From Streptomyces cinnamoneus (GTDB lineage: Bacteria > Actinomycetota > Actinomycetes > Streptomycetales > Streptomycetaceae): a DNA stretch of 64,000 nucleotides. The stretch lies in the NCBI RefSeq assembly GCF_014650495.1, contig NZ_BMVB01000013.1, forward strand, positions 62,001 to 126,000, written 5' to 3'. The translations under genes and the position numbers were made by a program. This document shows positions 47,844 through 56,637 of the stretch, in pieces; position 1 is the first letter of the stretch, and each line of letters starts with the position of its first letter. The notes beneath the pieces were generated by a model that was not told the origin of the DNA, ran no database searches, and saw only the letters and a program-made list of their open reading frames with translations.

Positions 47844-48503
47844 ATGACGTCATCCCCTACGGACACGAGCGGGCTGCGCGGCCGCAAGCGGGAACGCACC
47901 CGGCGCGCCATCTCCGACGCGGCCTTCCGGCTCTTCTCCGAGCAGGGCTTCGACGCCGTCACGCTCACGCGCATCGCGGCCGCGGCGGACGTGGCGCCGG
48001 CGACGGTCTTCACGCACTTCGCGTCGAAGGAGGACATCTTCTTCAGCCGGCGCGAGGAGTTCTGGACGGGCATGCCGGAGACCGTCGAGTCGGCCCGCAC
48101 CTGGGACGGCCTCCTCGACGGCCTGCGCGCGTTCTACGCCGGCCGATGCGAACGGATCCTGCCCGACGACCACTTCGCCCACGGGCGGGTCTTCTCCCGC
48201 GTCCTGCTGGAGAGCCCCGCCCTCAAGCGCAGCTACCTCGCGATCACCGCGGAGCGCCAGCAGATGCTGTGCGACCTCCTGACCGCGCGGGCACCGCACG
48301 TGCCGGAGGCGGAACGGAAGCTGTTCGCCGCCCTGGTCATCGCCGTCGGGGAGACGGCCTACGCGGCCGTGCACACCACCCTGGCGGCGGGCGAGCCGGC
48401 CGAACGCGCGCGGTCGGCCGCCGCCGACGCCCTCGGCCGGGGCTTCGCCCGGCTCGCCCGTGCCTACCCCGGCACGGACGCGCTCACGACGGCGCCGGCG
48501 TAA
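47844..48503 (+). CDS. TetR family repressor
   Basis: A 219-aa TetR regulator. The HTH is RAISDAAFRLFSEQGFDAVT followed by IAAAADVAPATVFTHFASKED. The C-terminal ligand domain is variable. I chose ATG 47844 (MTSSPTDTSGLRG); a TATTCT -10 ends 6 nt before it, so the transcript would be leaderless. A GTG 27 bp upstream overlaps the promoter. It probably represses itself and the divergent MFS pump through the repeats at 47782-47812. Confidence 0.92.
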   Translation: MTSSPTDTSGLRGRKRERTRRAISDAAFRLFSEQGFDAVTLTRIAAAADVAPATVFTHFASKEDIFFSRREEFWTGMPETVESARTWDGLLDGLRAFYAGRCERILPDDHFAHGRVFSRVLLESPALKRSYLAITAERQQMLCDLLTARAPHVPEAERKLFAALVIAVGETAYAAVHTTLAAGEPAERARSAAADALGRGFARLARAYPGTDALTTAPA

Positions 48504-48540
48504 CCCCACGCGGAACAGGGGGCCGCCGATGCGACCCCCT

Positions 48541-48650
48541 GACCGGCCCGGTCCGACGCGCCCGGCGTGACCGGCCCGGCACGACCGGCCCAGTACGACC
48601 GGCGCAGCGGAACCGACGAAACCGGCACGACCGGTGAGACCGGCATGACG
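48541..48650. repeat. Degenerate ACGACCGGCC-type decamer repeat
   Basis: Imperfect copies of a ten-base unit (GTGACCGGCC, ACGACCGGCC, ACGACCGGCG, ACGACCGGTG, AGACCGGCAT) fill the gap between the convergent TetR and M64 genes. No gene or clear terminator is visible. Confidence 0.65.
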
Positions 48651-48667
48651 TGAGAGCCCGCTCGCCG

Positions 48668-49954
48668 TCAGCCGACCCGCCAGCCCAGCGTCGCCGTCAT
48701 CCGGTCCGCCAGCGCCGGGTCGCGCACCGCCTCCGTGCGGTCGGTCCCCCTGACCGTCAGCATGTGGTGCCGGCCGTCGGCGGGGACGCCGAGCGCGCGC
48801 GGGACGACCGTGGTGCGCCCCCGGGCGGCCACGGCCTCGCGGCCGTCGACGTACCAGCGCACCTCGGTCGTCGCCGACGCCGCACGGACGCTCACCCGGT
48901 CGCCGCGCCCGACGCGCGTGCCACCGCCCGGCTCCCCGCTGAGCACGCGCGCGTGCCGGTAGAAACCGGCGATCATCGCCTCGCGGCCGGGGAGGTTGAA
49001 CTCGCGGCCCAGCGACCGCATGAGCGAGTCCTGGGTGGGCCGGAAGAGGCCCCGGGGGTAGTAGCCCCCACCCTCGTACGCCCCGACCGTGCCGCCGTCG
49101 GGCGAGGTCCGGCCGATCCAGCGGTACCACTTGGCGCGCCGGTCCGTCATCCCGTCCGCGGTGAGCGTGGAGACGTTGACGTCGCCGGGCTCGGGGCCGG
49201 TGTAGGTGCCGTACGCGTCGTACTGGTACTCGTCGGCGAGCTTGCCGAGGGAGTGGCCGGTCTCGTGGACGGCGATCTGGTCGGACCTGTCGTTGTCGGA
49301 GGAGGCGGTGGCGATGCCGTCGTAACCGACCGTCGAGACGACGTCGTTGTAGCCGGCCCCGCCGTACTTGGTGGAGTTGGCCAGCACCACCACGAGGTCG
49401 GCGGCGGGTGCCTTGGCGGCGTACGACTCGACCTTGCCGGTGTCCACGCACAGCAACCGCTCGATGCCGTCGCAGAAGAAGCCGGACTTCAGCGCGGTGT
49501 CCTTGACGACGCCCTGCGCGGGGTCGCCGGAGACGCCCGACTCGCGCGACACGGCGTCCACGGCCCACACGTTGAAGAGGTTGCGGTAGGAGGCGTAGGG
49601 CTCGACGGCCGACATCCTGGCCCACTTGGCCCGCACGGCCGCGTGGAAGGCGTCCTGCTGGGCGGCGGTGTAGCCGTCGCCGATGAAGACGACGTCGAGC
49701 GTGGTGCCGGTGGGCCCGTTGGTGACGACGGGCGTCACGTCTCCGTCGCCCTTGACGGAGGGGCGCAGCGAGCGCGGTGGGGTCGGGGACGCCGGGACGG
49801 TGGTGTGGTGCGGGTGTCCGCCCGGCTCGGTGAAGTACTCCACCCGTTGGGCGGGTTTGGGAGCCGGAGTCGTACCAACGGCGGAGGCGCCGGTGCCGGC
49901 GGCGAGTACGGCCATGACGGCCACGCTCGCCGCGACAGGTATTCGTCGGTGCAT
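48668..49954 (-). CDS. Secreted M64 family metallopeptidase
   Basis: A 428-aa secreted peptidase of the M64 (IgA peptidase) family. A signal peptide (MHRRIPVAASVAVMAVLAAG) ends near ASA-VG. The zinc motif is AVHETGHSLGKLADEY (HExGH). The N-terminal region has DVVFIGDGYTAAQQDAF, and the C-terminus is an Ig-like domain (VRWYVDGREAVAA). ATG 49954 follows GGGAGGAACC. The function in a soil bacterium is probably extracellular protein degradation. Confidence 0.9.
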   Translation of the reverse strand: MHRRIPVAASVAVMAVLAAGTGASAVGTTPAPKPAQRVEYFTEPGGHPHHTTVPASPTPPRSLRPSVKGDGDVTPVVTNGPTGTTLDVVFIGDGYTAAQQDAFHAAVRAKWARMSAVEPYASYRNLFNVWAVDAVSRESGVSGDPAQGVVKDTALKSGFFCDGIERLLCVDTGKVESYAAKAPAADLVVVLANSTKYGGAGYNDVVSTVGYDGIATASSDNDRSDQIAVHETGHSLGKLADEYQYDAYGTYTGPEPGDVNVSTLTADGMTDRRAKWYRWIGRTSPDGGTVGAYEGGGYYPRGLFRPTQDSLMRSLGREFNLPGREAMIAGFYRHARVLSGEPGGGTRVGRGDRVSVRAASATTEVRWYVDGREAVAARGRTTVVPRALGVPADGRHHMLTVRGTDRTEAVRDPALADRMTATLGWRVG

Positions 49955-49975
49955 GGGGGGTTCCTCCCGAACCGA

Positions 49976-50025
49976 AACCCGCTGCACAAGCAGCGGGTTA
50001 AGTCGCGTTAAGGCGCGGCTTAACG
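49976..50025 (-). promoter_or_regulatory. Two hairpins in the 5' region of the M64 gene
   Basis: AACCCGCTGC/GCAGCGGGTT (49976-49999, loop ACAA) lies 22 nt upstream of the start codon. CGTTAAG/CTTAACG (50006-50025, 6-nt loop) lies next to it. GTTAAG also occurs at 49997-50002, so three related half-sites are spaced along the region. They may be regulator sites. Confidence 0.45.
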
Positions 50026-50105
50026 TAGAGGCTCGGGAGGTCCATGACAATGGATGGGGCTGATGCCGCCTCATTTTTCCCAGGAGGACGGCAGGGGCGA
50101 TGCGT

Positions 50106-51476
50106 TCAGACCTCGTCGCGGACGAGCCGGAGCAGCCGGTCCAGCACCACGCGCCCGCTCGCCCGCACGCCGTCGTGCTCGTACTCGTCCGTGACCCACG
50201 TCCGCAGCCCGGCGATGGACCGTGCCGTCCGCAGGGAGTGTCCGGTGTCGACGTAGAGGTCGTCGTGGTAGATCGCGGCGGCGACCGGGACGGTGTTGCG
50301 GGCGAGCTGCGCCGCGTCGTACAGCGGCGTCCAGCCCTCGCGCCGGGCCAGCAACTGGGCGGTCTCGCGCAGCGGGCGCAGGGCGGGCTGGGTGTGCAGC
50401 ATCCAGGGGTGCACGGTCTCGCCGGTGAAGAGGAAACGCCCGCCGTCCTCGACATTCGGTTCGAACTGCGGGAACTCGGCCCGGACGCGTTCGGCCGACC
50501 AGTGCGTCGGGCGGCCGTCCTGGGCATAAATGGCCTCATGGAGGAGCGTGTACAGAGGGCTCGCGGCACGCGAGAGCAGCGCCGCGACCTGCTCGCCGAA
50601 CGCGTCGGAGAGCTGCTCTCCGGCGGGCGTCGGCACGAAGGCGTCCTCCAGGAGGTAGTGCAGCCGGTGCGAGCCGTCGCCGGTGCCCAGCAGGATGCCG
50701 AGCTGCTGGAACTGCTCGACGGTCAGGACGGTGCCGTCCGGCAGCGTCTGCGGCTGCCGCGCCAGGTGCCGGGCGATGCGCCGGGCCGCTTCCTCGTCCT
50801 GCGGGTAACGGGCGTAGTGGGCGCGGCACTTGCGCTCCATGCGCGGGTAGGCCGCGCGGTAGACGTCGTCGGCGCCGGCGTCCAGGGACGGCAGGCCGCC
50901 GGTGACGATCACCTCGGCGAGCCCCTCCGGCGCGAAGGAGAGGTAGGTGACCGCGCAGAAGCCGCCGAAGCTCTGGCCGAGCACGGTCCACGGACGGCCA
51001 CCGGTCAGCAGGGGGCGGATGTACTCGCAGTCGCGGACGATCGCGTCGGCCCGGAAGTGGGCGAGGTAGGCGGCCTGCTCCCCGGGGGTGCCGCGCAGCG
51101 GCAGGGTCTGCCGGGTGGCCGGGGTGGAACGGCCGGTCCCGCGCTGGTCGAGGAGGAGGACGCGGTAGTCCTCCAGTGCCCGGTCGAGCCAGTTCTCCCG
51201 GCCCACCGGCCGCCCCGCCGGGAAGCCGGGGCCGCCCTGGAGGTAGACCAGCCAGGGCAGGTCCTCCCGGGCGCGGCCGGCGGCGACGACCTCGCGCGCG
51301 TAGAGGCGGATACGCTCCCCGTCCGGGGCCCGGTGGTCGAGCGGTACGTCGAAGAAGTGGTCGGTCATCATGAGGCCGGGCTGGCGGACGGTGGCGGCGC
51401 CACGGGCCCCGGTGTTCGCTGTGTCACCGTTTCCGGTGGTCTTCGGTATGGACGGCACGGACGGCGCAGGCGACAC
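50106..51476 (-). CDS. S33-type alpha/beta hydrolase (proline iminopeptidase-like)
   Basis: A 456-aa peptidase of the S33 branch. The oxyanion motif is LVYLQGGPGFPAGRP, the nucleophile motif GQSFGGFCAV, and LLLDQRGTGRSTPA is the family signature. The Asp/His of the triad are in the C-terminal part (VYVDTGHSLRTAR region). GTG 51476 has GAGGA upstream; an internal ATG pair at 51368-51373 lacks a ribosome site. It is divergent from the XRE-TPR regulator. Confidence 0.9.
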   Translation of the reverse strand: MSPAPSVPSIPKTTGNGDTANTGARGAATVRQPGLMMTDHFFDVPLDHRAPDGERIRLYAREVVAAGRAREDLPWLVYLQGGPGFPAGRPVGRENWLDRALEDYRVLLLDQRGTGRSTPATRQTLPLRGTPGEQAAYLAHFRADAIVRDCEYIRPLLTGGRPWTVLGQSFGGFCAVTYLSFAPEGLAEVIVTGGLPSLDAGADDVYRAAYPRMERKCRAHYARYPQDEEAARRIARHLARQPQTLPDGTVLTVEQFQQLGILLGTGDGSHRLHYLLEDAFVPTPAGEQLSDAFGEQVAALLSRAASPLYTLLHEAIYAQDGRPTHWSAERVRAEFPQFEPNVEDGGRFLFTGETVHPWMLHTQPALRPLRETAQLLARREGWTPLYDAAQLARNTVPVAAAIYHDDLYVDTGHSLRTARSIAGLRTWVTDEYEHDGVRASGRVVLDRLLRLVRDEV

Positions 51477-51545
51477 GGTTACATCCTCACGTAAGCAGAC
51501 TTAACGAACGGCTTGGATCACGGCGCAATGTACCGAGGGGCGGAA

Positions 51546-52928
51546 GTGGCCGAGAACAGCACCCACGGCATACGGGCGGACGAACCCTCCGACATCGGGC
51601 GCCGCGTCCTGCGGATGCGCACCGAGCGGGGGCTCACCCAGAAACAACTGGCCGAACCCGCCTATACCGCCGCATACATCTCCACGTTGGAGGCCGGCAA
51701 GGTGAGGCCCTCCGAGACCGCCCTGCGCCACCTGGCCGGGCGGCTGGGCACCACCGTCGAGGAGATCGCCACCGGCCGTCCCCCGCACCTGGCCACCGAG
51801 CTGCGCCTGCGGCTGACCGACGCCCGGCGCACCCTGGCCACCGGCGACGCCGAGGACGCCGCCGGGCTCTTCCGCGCGCTGCGCGACGAGGCCGCCGGGC
51901 TCGACCTCGTGCAGGAGCACTTCACCGCCCTCCTCGGGCTCGGCGACTGCGCGCTGGAGACGGGCGAGCTCACCGACGCCCGCGACCTCTTCGGCGAGGC
52001 CGAGACCCTGCTCGCCGACCAGCCGCTGCCGCGCCGCGTCCCCGCCCTGCGCGGGCGGGCCACCGCCCACCTCCTGGCGGGCGAACTGCGCTACGCCTGC
52101 TACCTGCTGGAGACGGCCCTCGACGAGCTGAACGCCTCCGGCATGCACGACCCGGACGCCCTGCTGCTGCTCTACACCGCCTCCATCGCGCCCTACATGG
52201 ACATGGGTGCGCACGCACGCGCCGCGCACGCCGCGGAGCTCGCCCTCGCCCTCGCGCCCCAGGTGGACAACCCCGCGCTGGTGGCCGGCATGCACCGGGG
52301 CGTGGCCCGCACCCTCATCGCCGAGGGACGCATCGCCGACGCCGACGCCTCCCTCGCCAAGGCCCAGGAGCTCTACCAGCAGCTGCACATCCGCACCGAG
52401 CTGGCCCACTGCCACTGGATGCGCGGCTACGTGCACGCCCAGGACGGCAACCTGCGCAAGGCGGAGAGCGAGCTGCGCACGGCCCGCGACATGCTGGCCT
52501 CCAAGCGCGCCGCCCTGTTCACCGTGCAGGTGGAGGTGGAGCTGGCGGACGTGCTGCGGCGCCGGGGCAAGGCGGCCGAGGCCGAGGAACTGCTGCGCCC
52601 CCTGCTCGCGCCCACCGCGCTGGGCGCCGAGCGCGGCGCCGTCCACGCGGGCGGCGCGCACCGGCTGCTGGGGCTCATCGCCGAGGAACGGTCCGACACC
52701 GACGCCGCCGAGGAGCACTACTGCGCCGCACTGTCGCTGCTGGAGCGCACGGGCGCCGCGGGCGACCTCGCCGACCTGTGCCGCCTGCTGGGCGACCTGC
52801 TGCGGCGTACGGGCCGTACGGAGGCCGCCCTGGACGCCTACCGCACCGGCCTGGGACACCGGGCCGCGCCCGGGACGACCACGCTGGGCCCCGCGCCCAC
52901 CGCGCCGCCGTACTGGCCGCGGCCCTGA
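51546..52928 (+). CDS. XRE-family regulator with TPR domain
   Basis: A 460-aa protein. The N-terminal Cro/CI-type HTH is IGRRVLRMRTERGLTQKQLA followed by YISTLEAGKVRPSE. The remainder is a series of TPR helices (ALRDEAAGLDLVQEHFTALL, AEHYCAALSLLERT-like repeats), as in quorum or development regulators of Streptomyces. The GTG at 51546 (MAENSTHGIRADEPSD) has GAGGGGCGG directly upstream, so I prefer it to an ATG at 51528. It may regulate itself or the divergent S33 hydrolase. Confidence 0.88.
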   Translation: MAENSTHGIRADEPSDIGRRVLRMRTERGLTQKQLAEPAYTAAYISTLEAGKVRPSETALRHLAGRLGTTVEEIATGRPPHLATELRLRLTDARRTLATGDAEDAAGLFRALRDEAAGLDLVQEHFTALLGLGDCALETGELTDARDLFGEAETLLADQPLPRRVPALRGRATAHLLAGELRYACYLLETALDELNASGMHDPDALLLLYTASIAPYMDMGAHARAAHAAELALALAPQVDNPALVAGMHRGVARTLIAEGRIADADASLAKAQELYQQLHIRTELAHCHWMRGYVHAQDGNLRKAESELRTARDMLASKRAALFTVQVEVELADVLRRRGKAAEAEELLRPLLAPTALGAERGAVHAGGAHRLLGLIAEERSDTDAAEEHYCAALSLLERTGAAGDLADLCRLLGDLLRRTGRTEAALDAYRTGLGHRAAPGTTTLGPAPTAPPYWPRP

Positions 52929-52980
52929 CGCCGCGGGCCGTCGCCGGCCCGCCGACCGGCCCTCCCCTCACCGGGGCCGG

Positions 52981-53829
52981 TCAGCGGTCGGACATATGGG
53001 GGGCGAGCAGCCGTTGCCAGCCGCGCCGCAGGCTCACGTACTCCTCCTCGCACAGCCCGGCGCGCTCCTTGCTCAGCCGCTTGCCGTCGACGAGCGAGCG
53101 GTACTCCTTGCCCCGCTTCTGCCGGGGCGCCGAGCCGTAGAGGTAGCAGCGGTAGCTCGCGCTGCGCACGGCGTCGGGGGCGTGCTCGTCGGAGGGGTCC
53201 ACGTCGGAGGGGTCGGCCTCGCGCGCGTACTGGTCGTAATTGTCCGCGGCGGCCAGCAGCGCTGCCCGGCCCGTCTCTCCCCGGCTCAGCAGGCGGTACG
53301 CCGCGAACTGGTCGGCGACGTCCTCCTCGTGACCGGTGAAGGGCAGCGCCAGCTTGTCGATGAGCGCGTGGCCGGCCTCGTGGTAGAGCGTCTCGGTGAC
53401 GACGCCGGCCGTCCGCTCGTCGGGGTCGCCGCCGCCCCGCTCCGCCGCGAACATCGAGCGGACCTCGCCGATGAAGCCGTAGCACAGCGTTATGCGCCCG
53501 GCCTCCGGGTCGTACTCGGGGATGCCGTCCTTCTCGCAGGAACGCCCGACGATCCGCACCGGCTGCGGCAGCCGGACCGTCCGGTTCAGGTCGGCCGCGA
53601 CCTGTTCGGGCAGCCGGCGCCCGCGCAGGAAGGCCCGCTCGTCCTCGCCGCCGCGGGAGGGGGCCTCGTAGGACACGGACAGGCCGCCGCCTGTGGGGGG
53701 CGCGGCGGCCTGCGACCGTGGGCCGCACGCAACGGCGAGGGCGGCAGTACAGACACCGGCCGTCACGAGCGCGCGGGCGCGCCGCGCACGGGCCGGGGTC
53801 CGGGGGCCGGCCCCCGCATGGTGCAGCAT
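52981..53829 (-). CDS. DUF4344 family metallopeptidase-like lipoprotein
   Basis: A 282-aa exported protein. The lipobox is LAVAC with Cys35. The zinc motif HEAGH is in TLYHEAGHALIDKLALP, with a downstream GHEEDVADQFAAY that supplies a third ligand. This is the DUF4344 signature. ATG 53829 is used; a GTG at 53838 would add three residues. It is divergent from a response regulator. Function is unknown; the fold suggests an extracytoplasmic protease. Confidence 0.87.
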   Translation of the reverse strand: MLHHAGAGPRTPARARRARALVTAGVCTAALAVACGPRSQAAAPPTGGGLSVSYEAPSRGGEDERAFLRGRRLPEQVAADLNRTVRLPQPVRIVGRSCEKDGIPEYDPEAGRITLCYGFIGEVRSMFAAERGGGDPDERTAGVVTETLYHEAGHALIDKLALPFTGHEEDVADQFAAYRLLSRGETGRAALLAAADNYDQYAREADPSDVDPSDEHAPDAVRSASYRCYLYGSAPRQKRGKEYRSLVDGKRLSKERAGLCEEEYVSLRRGWQRLLAPHMSDR

Positions 53830-53883
53830 GGACAGCACTCTGCCGTCCGGCGGGCCGGAACGGAATCCGCCGTGGGTCCAGAT

Positions 53884-53909
53884 CCACCCCCGCCGGTCGG
53901 CGGGGGTGG
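53884..53909. promoter_or_regulatory. Hairpin in the divergent DUF4344/response regulator region
   Basis: CCACCCCCGCC and GGCGGGGGTGG form a perfect 11-bp stem with a GGTC loop. It lies between two divergent genes, so a terminator is not expected; it may be a regulator-binding site. Confidence 0.4.
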
Positions 53910-54019
53910 GCCCGGCCCTGGGGTGGAGTGCCGAACTCCGCTTTTATCCGCCGGTGCGGCAGGCTGGAGGGGCCGGGAGCCGGACGGAACCCGGCGGGAC
54001 AGGGAAGAGGGAGCGGGCG

Positions 54020-54685
54020 GTGATCCGTGTTGCGGTGGTGGACGACGAACAACTCGTCCGGTCCGGGCTGCGGATGATCCTGGGCACGGCCCCGGACATC
54101 GACGTGGTCGCCGACTGCGGCGGCGGCGAGGCGGTGGCCATGGTGCTGCGGTGCGCCCCCGACGTGGTCCTCCTCGACATCCGCATGCCGGACGTCGACG
54201 GACTGACCGTGCTGCGCTCCCTGCGCGCCCAGCCGCACCCGCCCGCCGTCGCCATGCTCACCACCTTCGACGCCGACGAGTACCTCGCCGCGGCCCTGCG
54301 CTCGGGCGCCGCCGGCTTCCTGCTCAAGGACACCGACCCCGAGCAGCTCGTGCGGGCCGTGCGCACGCTCGCCGGGGGCGGCAGCGTCCTCGACCCGGGC
54401 GTGACCCGCGCGGTCATCGGCGGCTATCTGGCCGCCGAGGCCGAGTCCACGGCGGCCGCGGCGGTGCGGACGCTGACCCCGCGCGAGCGTGAGGTGCTGG
54501 CCCACCTGGGCGCGGGCCTGGCCAACCCGCAGATCGCCGAGCGGATGGGGCTCGCGCCGAGCACCGTCAAGGACCACGTGCGCGCGGTCCTGGGCAAGCT
54601 CGGCGGCGTCAACCGCGTACAGGCCGCGATCGTCGCCGACCGGGCCGGGCTCGTGGCCACGGTCCGGGAAGGCGGACGGCGGTGA
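54020..54685 (+). CDS. LuxR/NarL-type response regulator
   Basis: A 221-aa response regulator. The receiver has VAVVDDEQLVRSGL, the phospho-acceptor in VVLLDIRMPDVDG, and FLLKDTDPEQL. The HTH is VRTLTPREREVLAHLGAGLA followed by IAERMGLAPSTVKDHVR. GTG 54020 follows AGAGGGAGCGG. Its stop overlaps the kinase start (GTGA), so the pair is coupled. Confidence 0.94.
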   Translation: MIRVAVVDDEQLVRSGLRMILGTAPDIDVVADCGGGEAVAMVLRCAPDVVLLDIRMPDVDGLTVLRSLRAQPHPPAVAMLTTFDADEYLAAALRSGAAGFLLKDTDPEQLVRAVRTLAGGGSVLDPGVTRAVIGGYLAAEAESTAAAAVRTLTPREREVLAHLGAGLANPQIAERMGLAPSTVKDHVRAVLGKLGGVNRVQAAIVADRAGLVATVREGGRR

Positions 54686-55818
54686 GCCCGTGGCGGCCGC
54701 CGCGGCCTGCCCGGATGCCGGACTGGGTGCCCGTGGCCGGGCCCGCGCTGCTCGCCGCCGGGGACGCACTGCTGGTCAACGGGGTCACCCCGGGGCGCGA
54801 CCTGTGGCTGTCCCTGCTCGCGGCGGTGGCGCTGCTGTGGCGACGGCGGCTGCCCGCGACCGTCTTCGCCGCCACCATGCCCGGCATGTACCTGACGTAC
54901 ATCTGGCTCGCGCCCATGATCGCCCTCTACACGCTGGCCGTGCGGCGCCCGCGGCGGTGGCTGCTCGCCGTCGCGGGGCTGCTGATGACCGCGGCGCAGT
55001 TCGTGCCGTACCCGGTCTCGGACCTGACGCTGACCAACCGGCGCGAGACGGCCGTCAACCTCGTCGACGCCGTCGTGGTGGCGGCCACCCCCATCGCGCT
55101 GGGCCTGCTCACCCGCACCCGCCGCGAACTCGCCGACCGGCTCGACGAACTGACCCGCAGCCGGGCCCGCGAGGACCGGCTGCTGGCCGACCGCGTCCTG
55201 GCCACCGAGCGGGCCCGGCTCGCCCGCGAGATGCACGACGTCGTCGCGCACCAGGTCAGCCTCATCAGCCTGCAGGCCGGAGCCGTGCAGATCAGCACCG
55301 AGGACAGCCAGGCGCGCGCCGGGGCCCGCACCATCCGCGAACTGTCCGTGCGGACCCTGGACGAGCTGCGCCACATGGTCGGCATCCTGCGGGCGGCGGG
55401 GGCGGACACCGAGGAACTCACCCCCCAGCCCCGGCTGTCGGACCTGCCGCGGCTGATCGAGCTGAGCGCGCTGGACGTCGCCTTCGAGGACGGCTCCGAT
55501 CCGGGGGCGGTGCGCCCGGAGGCCGTCGAGCGCGCCGCCTTCCGCACGGTGCAGGAGGCCCTGACGAACGTCCGCAAGCACGCACCGGGGGCGAAGGTGA
55601 CGGTCCGGATCACCGAGGACGAGCGTACGGGGCTGCTGGTGGAGATCCGCAACGGACCGGCGGACGCGGCCGTGCCGGCACCGGAACTGCCCGGCGGGGG
55701 CCACGGTCTGGTGGGGCTGCGCGAGCGGGCGCAGAGCCTCGGCGGGACGCTGGAGGCGAGCGCCACCGGGGAGGGCGGGTTCACCGTGCGGGCCCGCTTC
55801 CCCCGGGAGGAGAGGTGA
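54682..55818 (+). CDS. Sensor histidine kinase (HisKA_3 type)
   Basis: A 378-aa sensor kinase. Four or five membrane helices occupy the first 150 residues (AGPALLAAGDALLVNG, LWLSLLAAVALLW, MYLTYIWLAPMIALYTLAV, LLAVAGLLMTAAQFV, LVDAVVVAATPIALGLL). The phospho-acceptor His is in LAREMHDVVAHQVSLISLQA, and the HATPase N box is FRTVQEALTNVRKHA. It phosphorylates the coupled regulator upstream. The stimulus is unknown. Confidence 0.93.
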   Translation: MSPWRPPRPARMPDWVPVAGPALLAAGDALLVNGVTPGRDLWLSLLAAVALLWRRRLPATVFAATMPGMYLTYIWLAPMIALYTLAVRRPRRWLLAVAGLLMTAAQFVPYPVSDLTLTNRRETAVNLVDAVVVAATPIALGLLTRTRRELADRLDELTRSRAREDRLLADRVLATERARLAREMHDVVAHQVSLISLQAGAVQISTEDSQARAGARTIRELSVRTLDELRHMVGILRAAGADTEELTPQPRLSDLPRLIELSALDVAFEDGSDPGAVRPEAVERAAFRTVQEALTNVRKHAPGAKVTVRITEDERTGLLVEIRNGPADAAVPAPELPGGGHGLVGLRERAQSLGGTLEASATGEGGFTVRARFPREER

Positions 55819-55837
55819 CGGCGGCGCGGGGCCGCGC

Positions 55838-56215
55838 TCAGGCCGAGAGCGGCTTCGTGGCCGGCTCCACGGTCGCGCTCTCCAGGTCCGGGTAGACCTC
55901 GAACAGCCGGCGCACCCCCAGCGCCCCCAGCACCCTGTTGACGTGCGAGTCCTCCACGGTGCCCTGGGCGGGCAGGATCAGCCTGAGTCTTCCCTGACAG
56001 GAGCGCATCAGCCGGCGTGCGGCGATCAGCACCCCCACGCCGCTGGAGTCGCAGAACCGCACTTCGCCGAGGTCGAGCACCAGGCTCCGCCGGCCGTCCG
56101 CCACAGCGTCGTGCACGTGCTGGCGGACCGACGGGGAGGTCACCAGATCGAGTTCACCACAGACCTGGAGCACGGCCCAGTCCCCTTGCTCATGCTCCAA
56201 CACCTTCAACGTCAC
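55838..56215 (-). CDS. STAS-domain anti-sigma factor antagonist
   Basis: A single STAS domain of the SpoIIAA/RsbV type (MTLKVLEHEQGDWAVLQVCG). The phosphorylatable Ser is in VRFCDSSGVGVLIAA. In partner switching the unphosphorylated protein binds an anti-sigma kinase and frees a sigma factor. I chose GTG 56215 because AAGGGG lies 9 nt upstream; a GTG at 56233 would add six residues. It is convergent with the sensor kinase gene. No anti-sigma kinase gene is adjacent, so the partner is elsewhere. Confidence 0.87.
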   Translation of the reverse strand: MTLKVLEHEQGDWAVLQVCGELDLVTSPSVRQHVHDAVADGRRSLVLDLGEVRFCDSSGVGVLIAARRLMRSCQGRLRLILPAQGTVEDSHVNRVLGALGVRRLFEVYPDLESATVEPATKPLSA

Positions 56216-56637
56216 GCGTTCGAGCCCCTTCACTCGGTCTGTCGTTTCCTTCGGAATGGACCCTTCCGCGGTATGGCTGCCTGGCGCTTCCCCCGTGGAG
56301 CGGCATGTGAAACACCGCGCGCGGCACGGTGTGAATCATCGCCTGGCATAAGCCGACCGCTGTTGAGCCTATGCCCAGCCCGAACCCCCAATCCCCATAG
56401 ATCCGGTCACACCCGCATAACACATCGGCACATTCGGGCACGTTCGACCACGACCGGGCATGACCGGTCGTCACCTTGAGCCGGACATCCACCCAAAGTG
56501 AACGCTTCAATACCATGCGCAGCAGAAGTGAGAGTCACCCTTTCCGGGTTTCGCCTCAAACGCTCGTGCGTTGTCGGACCCTGCCGATACATTCGGCGAG
56601 AGGGCGTACAGCAGTGCGTACGGAGGGGGCAGGCCGG
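56216..56637. other. Divergent intergenic region between STAS and sigma factor genes
   Basis: These 422 bp hold both promoters. The stretch around 56400-56520 has lower GC than its surroundings, as expected for promoters. A candidate sigma-gene promoter is at 56571-56593. I see no other gene or strong hairpin. Confidence 0.5.
56571..56593 (+). promoter_or_regulatory. Candidate promoter of the sigma factor gene, partly PafBC-like
   Basis: TTGTCGGAC, 8 nt, then TACATT. The spacing and -10 match the PafBC-type motif TTGTCRGTG-N8-TANNNT, and TTGTCRG is exact, but the final TG is AC. The -10 lies 45 nt before the chosen ATG, which supports that start over those further upstream. Confidence 0.35.

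Noticed and set aside
48668..50569. A 633-codon reading of the M64 gene starting inside the S33 hydrolase gene
   Set aside because: The extension covers antisense or shadow sequence; the signal peptide begins at ATG 49954 with a good ribosome site.
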